From: Steinernema hermaphroditum
Lineage: Eukaryota; Nematoda; Chromadorea; Rhabditida; Steinernematidae
NCBI GenBank assembly: GCA_030435675.1
Contig: CM059622.1
Coordinates: forward strand, 1 to 64,000
Reading direction: 5' to 3'
DNA: 64,000 nucleotides
The position numbers and the translations under genes were made by a program. Numbering within the stretch: position 1 is the stretch's first letter; the number at the start of each line of letters is the position of its first letter. Below the pieces are notes generated by a model. It was given only the letters and a program-made list of their open reading frames with translations, had not been told where the DNA came from and did not search any database. This document shows positions 57,665 through 64,000 of the stretch, piece after piece.

Positions 57665-58922
57665 TTAATTATTATTTTGAGGCGAAGGCTGAAGGAGGGA
57701 ACGCTGGGCGACCTGTGCAAGATGGACACACGATACGCAGAAGCAGACGCCGCCACATACGGCTTTGACGCAGGTGGATGGAGGGAGGAGGGGAGGAATC
57801 ATCTGTGGTGGAGGATGAGGTGCTCGGAGGAGAAGAGGGGCGAAAGGGAGAGGCAGTGAGACTGTGGGGAGCGGAGGTGTCGTTTGAGGAGGCGACGGAG
57901 CAGACGTGTTTGAAGGTGGAGTGGCTGCTGACTTAAGACGGTCTTTCACAGGTTTCGAGGCTCGAAGTTCGGCCACTTCCCGGCGGAGTTCAGCGTTCTC
58001 GTTTTGAATGTGACGAATCCTATAAAATTATGTAATGAAAATTGTGACTGTTATACAAGATATAGAATGTTCAATGATTCTTTGCAACAGAATCTGAATT
58101 GGTTTTTGTGAAGATACGAAACGGAAAGCGGTTTTCGTATGTATACATCACAGAAAATGGACAATTTTTAAGAATGGAAATCCGCTATTAGCTTTCACCA
58201 TGTTCATGTGAAAAAAATCATCTCCATTGGAGTTTAATCAAACGACGAAAACTTACCAGTTGCTGGCCAGCAGCAAAGTGTTAATCTTCGTCATTTTGCG
58301 CGCTGACGAATTCTGGGAGTACGGTAACACCCTTCTCAGCTCGTCCAGAGCATCGTTCAAGTCGTGCATACGCCGTCGTTCTCGAGAATTCACGCCCTTT
58401 CGGTGGCGTTCGTGCTCCTAAATCGAAGTGTTGCATAACAAGCCACTTAGTCAGAGACGTTCATCCCATTGTCCCGCATCTGCTCATAAAAAAGATTACC
58501 TCCTTATCGACAAATGTTGTCCGTTGTTTCCTTTCTTCTTCGCTGCGCTTTCGTCTGACGTATGGCTCAAGGTCCTCTTCGTCTGGGAAAAACGTGTCCT
58601 AGAATGGGTATGAGGGTACTAGTGTGCTGTAATATGGGCCGAATACTGCAGCCCTAAGTTGGCTGCTCCCGAAATGTATTATTCTTCGTATGCGGGGACA
58701 TAGAGGAAAAAAATCTTGATTCTATGTGTACTTAAAGACTAAGATTAAGGGCGTCGAGGATATGCATATGGCTTGCATAATTTTCCCTTCATGTCTAGCT
58801 TTTAGAAGCTCTGCGTAATATGGAGTTCTCACTTATACATACGATAATATTTCAATAACTTAAAAACTTACGGATTTTGGATTAGAGTCGTCAGAGGATT
58901 CACAGGTCATCGTTTCGTCCAT
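57665..58922 (-). CDS. Olig-family bHLH transcription factor
   Basis: Three exons join in phase: 58922-58872, 58417-58257 and 58019-57665, giving 188 residues. After a 17-residue acidic start comes the bHLH: basic region and helix 1 [20 protein letters not shown] (about 24-43), [15 protein letters not shown], then helix 2 [14 protein letters not shown] (about 59-72). [12 protein letters not shown] together with the LPY...ARK-x-x-KI.TLLLA spacing is typical of the Olig/bHLHE22-23 group, which includes C. elegans hlh-16, hlh-17, hlh-31 and hlh-32. Members bind E-boxes as dimers, often in neural or glial cells. Helix 2 runs on into an [17 protein letters not shown] heptad-like segment. The C-terminus is rich in Pro and Ser. 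An acceptor-like GTTCGACAG abuts the ATG. Which paralogue it is cannot be settled here. Confidence 0.85.
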
Positions 58923-59646
58923 CTGTCGAACAGTGCGCGAGTTCTAAGAGGCGACAAATCGAGAGCCGCGCACCGTCTTGGCCACCGCCTGTTGGGGGAG
59001 GGCGGAGCCGGCGTGGATTGGATGCGCGTTAGAGGACCTCCTCCAACTACAATATTCGCGACGGAGGGGGTCGAAGAACGTTAGCGGGCGATGCCCCATT
59101 GAATCGCCTCAATTGGCAATCGTAAATGGTCACGCTCGATCGTCGCTTTCCTGATGGTTGCATTTAAATTTTCGCAACCAAGTAAAGAGTTTTGAAAAGA
59201 TCTACATTACATTCAGATGCATTATAAACTGAGTGGTGGTCAGATATGAGAAGCTAACACATTTCTACGGGAATTTGGAATTAAATATTTTAAATTTTAT
59301 AAAATATTTGAATGTCATTCAACTTTCATGCAAGATAACCTCATTTAGTAGCAACACAGACCAGACGCTTCTGGAGATTATATATAAGACTTCTAAATGG
59401 AAACGACAAAGAGTCCGCATTTTTGTGTTGCCTAGCCTTTCCCGTTAATATGGCTGCATTTTACTGACTGGATGACTGAACTGAATTAGGAAATGATAAA
59501 TTATATGCAAGCGTAGCATCAAAATTTTCAGGGTTCTTTTCACGGTGGTTTGTTCATTTCGGTTTCTGTTTCCGTGTTTCTGTTTCTGTGCTGGTAGTAT
59601 TTTGCTCCTCCTTACAAGGGTACAGTCAAAAAAAACATATGATTCC
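58923..59646. other. Intergenic, upstream of the bHLH gene
   Basis: A GC-rich stretch (58940-59110) directly upstream of the bHLH start gives way to AT-rich DNA. No gene recognised. It probably includes the bHLH promoter. Confidence 0.35.
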
Positions 59647-59988
59647 AAGACCGACACGAGACTAGGGGCAAACGGTAGGTTAAACGGTGAGTATATAAAC
59701 TATAAACTGTGCAAAAAAATCAGCTGCCCATATACGTTCGCAATTTTGTTTTGGTAGCAATGTGTTCATACATACTCTCTAGGGCAACGGTCCGATAGAT
59801 CAGGATCCAACTATCAGAGAGACCTTAAGGCCACTTGGGAATCACTGGTGAGAAACGGATTTCTAGTTGCTTGGAAAGGATACCGCATCTTTTTTGATGG
59901 GCATAGAGCGCATATGGGCAGCTGATTTTTTGCACAGTTTATATACTCAACTAGGCCTATCGTGTGCCCCTGGTCTCGCGTCGATCTT
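59647..59988. repeat. MITE-like element with long inverted arms
   Basis: The left arm (59647-59736, from AAGACCGACACGAGACTAGG to CAGCTGCCCATATACG) matches the complement of the right arm (59907-59988, which ends CTGGTCTCGCGTCGATCTT) over about 80 bp with small indels. The centre (about 170 bp) has no coding potential. No target duplication was identified with confidence. Confidence 0.7.
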
Positions 59989-60121
59989 ACCGGTACATGT
60001 TTTACCATAACTTTGTAAAGAGGAGCAAAAATTACCTAGTATTCATAACTGAAGATGGGATAGGATTGAGCACGAGGAACTTTAAAAAAAAATTGAAATA
60101 TGTTGGAGAAGCGGAAGGAGA

Positions 60122-60200
60122 AGATGTGGGTAGGAAGAGGAGTCGAACCCGGACCCCAAAAACACCAGCCAAGGTACTAACCAGCTCGGACACACATCCG
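60122..60200 (-). repeat. tRNA-like SINE fragment (A and B boxes)
   Basis: On the minus strand TGTCCGAGCTGGTTAG resembles an internal A box and GGGTTCGACTCC fits a B box, about 30 nt apart. The anticodon arm does not fold cleanly, so a tRNA-derived SINE or tRNA relic is more likely than a working tRNA. Confidence 0.45.
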
Positions 60201-60691
60201 TTTTTATTACTGTTGGTGAAGTTGGCTATAGCCGTTTGATCGAAAATTGCGAAGGCGTGTTTACATGACCTAGTATGCGCATAATTAGGCGCCCTTTGGG
60301 GTTGACTTTTGACGGTTTTAGCGCTTTTCGAACGTTGTTCAGGGTATGCGAAAGCCTATTACAGTATCTTCTGACATCGAAACTGATAATATGCAAATAA
60401 GAATATTTATCTTGCCTCGGAAAATTTCAAAATTTTTCGCCGGCTGATTTCGGAATGCAAGTTGTAATCATTTTCGACACCCTTTCGATCGCTGTATTGC
60501 GTTTTCGCTCGAATTCACACTAAATCCAGAAACCGGAACAATATCAGGTGAGGCTATCTTTATGAACCATACTGTAGTGCCCATACGACCTCGGAGGAAA
60601 AATAAACATTTATCTAGCACAGAATATCTACACGTTACCGGTATTATAACACCCAGAATCTGAAAACTAACAGGCAAGTATGCGATTCAAG
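60201..60691. other. Intergenic, downstream of NAXE
   Basis: No gene recognised. It is expected to hold the 3' untranslated region of the minus-strand NAXE gene. Confidence 0.4.
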
Positions 60692-62164
60692 CTACAACGT
60701 TAAAAATCCTGAAACCCCTTCATAAGCTGGCAGCTTGAGTGCATATTTTTCGGCCAGCTCCTGGGGAACAAATCGTCCTCCAAGAAAATGAGCTTTGCCT
60801 TCGAAATACTTCGCACAAAGCTTGGGAGCAGTCAAAGACATCAGAGCATCTGGTCGTAGCGCGCTGCCCTCAGCAGGAGGTCCACTCTCCACGTCCCAGC
60901 CTAAAATTGAATTCACATGCTTCTTACAAGAGGATTATAAACGCACCCGATGGTATGTCAACGGAGAAGACAGGAACAGTCGTCCCACAGAGTGTCGAGA
61001 TAATCGTATCGAAGGGTGCGCGAATCGGGGGTCGGAAACTGAAGCCGAAGATGGCGTCGACAATGCCGACAAATTCAGAGAGATTTGGTGGCAGTTGCTC
61101 CAATGTACTTATACCCATGCGACCGTACTGCACAACGAGGCGCTTCATGAGCTCCGAGTTCGACGGTTTCGGGTACAGGACAACGGAATCGTATCCCTAA
61201 AAGATATAGATTACTGAGAATATTCATATAAAACGGGATTAGGATAGAAAGATGAGTGATTGCCTAGCAAGCAACGGACGAAGAAGCCATGCAGTTGTCC
61301 TACTTGTGAAGACGAGCCTTAATAACAAGAAGAGAACAAACTTATTGAGCACCGCAAGGAACGGAGCGTTAAAGAAATACAAGTGGGATGGGAGGGAAGC
61401 ATGAAGCCAAAATAAAACTCACAAAGAGTTTTAAATGTCGTGCGCAAACGAGCCCATCTCCACCGTTGTTTCCCGGTCCAGAAATAACAAGCACTTTGCC
61501 TAAATATACGATCATAAACGGCAGAAAGCAATGAATCGTCAAACCTTTGGGATAACGAGAAGTAAACGCTTGGGCACAAGCGAGTCCCGCCAGTTCCATC
61601 AACTGATCTACGCTGAATTTGTAGTCGTTGAACAGTTCCTGATCGACATCAATCGCTTCTTGCTGCCTAAAGCAATTCAGTCAATTCGGTGTTTTCCTGA
61701 AGCCATTTGTCAAAAGGTTAGCTCTGGGTCCACTACAAAGTTGACGAAAGCAAATCATAAAAAGCGTGCTCTGACATGTTTGCGGAGAAATGTGAACTTT
61801 ATCCCAAGATTCTAGGGTGCATAAAAAGGGGAATCGACCTTTTGTTGACGTCTCGTTTGAGATCTGCCCAATAACTTCGATTTGAAGCCTTGTATGCTGA
61901 GCTACGGCTTACTTCGCTTTTGATTGGGATTTTCAAGCTCGACAAAACATCCTAAGAGAAATGTTTCCGATTTTCAGCTGTTCTCTGTCAACGGTAATCA
62001 GAAAAACTGTAACCCGACCTACCAGAACACCTGGCCTCACATAAATGATGTGAAACTCACGTCAAGTATTTCACTCCTATCGACGTCATCGTTCGCTTCG
62101 ATTCCAAGGAAAACCCTTTCAGTAGCTGCTGCCCAATGGTGAGTCCACTTTGCACGTATTTCAT
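60692..62164 (-). CDS. NAXE: NAD(P)HX epimerase
   Basis: The enzyme interconverts the R and S forms of hydrated NAD(P)H so that a dehydratase can repair them. Five exons join in phase: 62164-62061, 61666-61545, 61499-61423, 61196-60947 and 60900-60692, giving 253 residues. The YjeF_N fold runs through [36 protein letters not shown], the nucleotide-binding loop [20 protein letters not shown] (about 80-99), [11 protein letters not shown] (catalytic Asp at about 148), [18 protein letters not shown] and [12 protein letters not shown]. All conserved blocks are present, so the gene looks intact. The start is 5 nt after a TTTTTTTCAG acceptor. The N-terminus is shorter than in human NAXE, and a mitochondrial leader is not obvious. 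Confidence 0.95.
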
Positions 62165-62169
62165 ACAAT

Positions 62170-62181
62170 CTGAAAAAAAGC
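62170..62181 (-). promoter_or_regulatory. Likely spliced-leader acceptor of NAXE
   Basis: GCTTTTTTTCAG on the minus strand ends 5 nt before the ATG. This strong nematode-type acceptor next to a start codon is best explained by trans-splicing. Confidence 0.6.
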
Positions 62182-64000
62182 AAATGTTATGAATAACACC
62201 GGAAGCCCCTAAAAACTCAGACGGTCTCTGAGTCAAAAAATGCTCGCCGGAAATTCATAAGCGTCGCGCCACGACGGAATAACCCGAAAACATCATAACG
62301 TCCCCGTTTCAGTTCACTGGACGGCTGCGGAAAGATTAAACGCTGAATGTACTGGGCTGATCGGAGATCAGGTGCCGCAAGAAATCGCGGACTCATAAAT
62401 CGCTAATGCATTTTTTTATTGCGATTTGCTCGCTTGTTTCTTTAGCTAGCCGGAGAAAGGCTCTTTTATTACTCATGGGAGGAAAAAAAACTAACGCATG
62501 CATACGTATGTGATTTTCAGATTTGTGAATAATTTGCGTTTATATTGCCAAACTTTCGTCTCCGTCTGCTTGTGTGTATACAGCTATGTACAAAGGATTG
62601 CAAGTCCCATTTGGAACTCGAAAATGCGTTCCTATGCGGATAGCAGGAACAGTTTCCTTAATTTGTGTTTAACCACAACCAATCAGGTGCCGCATCGAAT
62701 CCATCGAATTGTTTTTAAAGCGTGTCCCCAGCGCGCAGAAGCAAAACAAAACGAGCGCCCATCTGCAACATTTCCGTGGCTTCCGAAGCAACAAAGCAGT
62801 CGGTTTCAAAAAGGAAGAACCCGCGGAAGTAGACGGTGCGTCTCGCAACGAAAAGTCGCCACCCACAGTGACATGGTGCGACCGCGCGCAATGTACTGTA
62901 ATGTCGCAAGTTCCATCCATCTGCGTTCCGACCGCGCGGCGTACTTCGATGTTTACATTAATTTTCACTTTCTTTCGTCATCTGCGCATTTGTTTTGGAC
63001 GTCAATGCTGATGACGCTCAAAGTTGACGTCCGCCGTCGTCGACGCCGCCACTCGGTGCCAAGGAGCCACCGCTGCTTTCGGCAAGGACGGTATTTCAAT
63101 TTGCGGCAGCGTTGTTTTCGTTCGAGGGTCCATCTCGGCGCGACTACCTTCTTCCCTAAAGCGACATCGTCGCATGTACATTTTGGCGATGGATGGAGGG
63201 CGAGACCGACGAACTAGGGATGGCGACAATATAACTCGCGGCGTCGCGCCTCACGCCATCGGTCTTCCTCGACTCGCGGTCGCGACCGCCGCTCGAGCGC
63301 TGCCGGCGACGACGAAGCGAACGCGCGGCGGTGGGCAGCAGCACCAATTGATTGTCGGCGTCTGCTGGGGAAGAGAGTGTATACGCGCTGTGTCGAACGT
63401 TCTTTCGCTCGTACTCTCGATCACTTTCGTGGCTTTGTGGCTTTTTTCCCTGAGGGGTTTGCGACCAGATGGTCGTTGGAGCTAGACGCAGCTACAATTT
63501 CTAATTGTCTCTCGTTTGAACTTTCGCACGTACATAATGATCTGCTGCGCCTTTTGCTGTCATCATTTATCCCCCTAGAGCTGGTCCTCTGTGCACAAAT
63601 TGTTGAAATGAGACGAACCCTTGAGCTTTCATATTTTTTAGTTATCAGTAAATTTTAAACATTCAAGTACATTGGTGGCTTGGTTCAGGGTTTTCATTGC
63701 CTTCAACCACCATACTGAAATTTGGATGCAAGAACAGTTCTGTGGCGGCTCCACGAGAAGCGTCTCGTCTTGTGTTTAGACAGTCTGTCCGTTATGTACG
63801 GTATAGTCGCTGCGAATTTGGAGTTACTCCTTTCGTTCGCATATCGCCGCTAGCAGTCGGACGCCGCTCGTGCGATTTCAATCACTTTCTGCGCTTTATC
63901 TGTATCACGTTTGTTGGGCCATTCGCGTGTACTTTCTCGTGTTTTCTTCATCACTGTTCGCATTCTCGTGAAACGCGCTACACTATTGTGCTCTGATTTA
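62182..64000. other. Upstream of NAXE; GC-rich stretch, no gene called
   Basis: The stretch 62700-63350 is rich in CG dinucleotides (for example GTCGTCGACGCCGCC near 63036). It carries long overlapping frames on both strands, including one of 239 codons at 62498-63217 with low-complexity Arg/Ser composition. None shows a domain or splice pattern, so I leave them uncalled. It could hold regulatory DNA or the start of a gene beyond the window. Confidence 0.35.

Noticed and set aside
62498..63217. 239-codon plus frame
   Set aside because: Low-complexity Arg/Ser composition in CG-rich DNA with similar-length frames on the other strand. No domain recognised.

Overview
The window is nuclear DNA of a nematode. 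Introns are very short (39-60 nt is the commonest class) and end in T-rich CAG or TAG acceptors. An acceptor-like motif lies just upstream of almost every start codon, as expected for spliced-leader trans-splicing. The gene content (two innexins, an Olig-like bHLH factor, NAD(P)HX epimerase) is metazoan. The species cannot be fixed from the sequence.

Layout: (1) About 452-23945 is one satellite array of roughly 123 tandem monomers of 191 bp (some 190 bp), with nested higher-order duplications and both edges inside the window. (2) 24103-25211 is a complete, very short LTR retroelement: 94-bp LTRs, TG...CA ends, and a CACCC target duplication on both sides. (3) 25806-28799 (minus) is a divergent innexin. 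(4) 31506-42400 (plus) is the outstanding object: a gene I assemble as 26 phase-consistent exons (about 1631 residues) with a C2H2-like finger, a tyrosine recombinase with its R...RH...H...Y residues present, a Ulp1/C48 SUMO-protease-type domain with its His-Asp-Gln-Cys set, and a KMT5A(SETD8)-like SET methyltransferase domain. A deleted Tc1/mariner element sits in its sixth intron. (5) 43351-44579 (plus) is a second, shorter divergent innexin. (6) 45464-48273 (minus) is a Rel/NFAT5-like transcription factor with RHD and IPT parts. (7) About 48.3-57.7 kb has no gene I can support and holds small repeats. (8) 57665-58922 (minus) is an Olig-family bHLH. (9) 59.6-60.2 kb holds a foldback element and a tRNA-like SINE fragment. 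(10) 60692-62164 (minus) is NAXE.

The ordinary genes do not form an obvious pathway. The recombinase-Ulp1-SET gene is either the coding part of a mobile element of the YR (Crypton-like) type that has captured SUMO and chromatin enzymes, or a domesticated descendant. I know of no described family with this domain order, but I could not search. All exon models come from reading splice signals and phases by eye, without transcripts.
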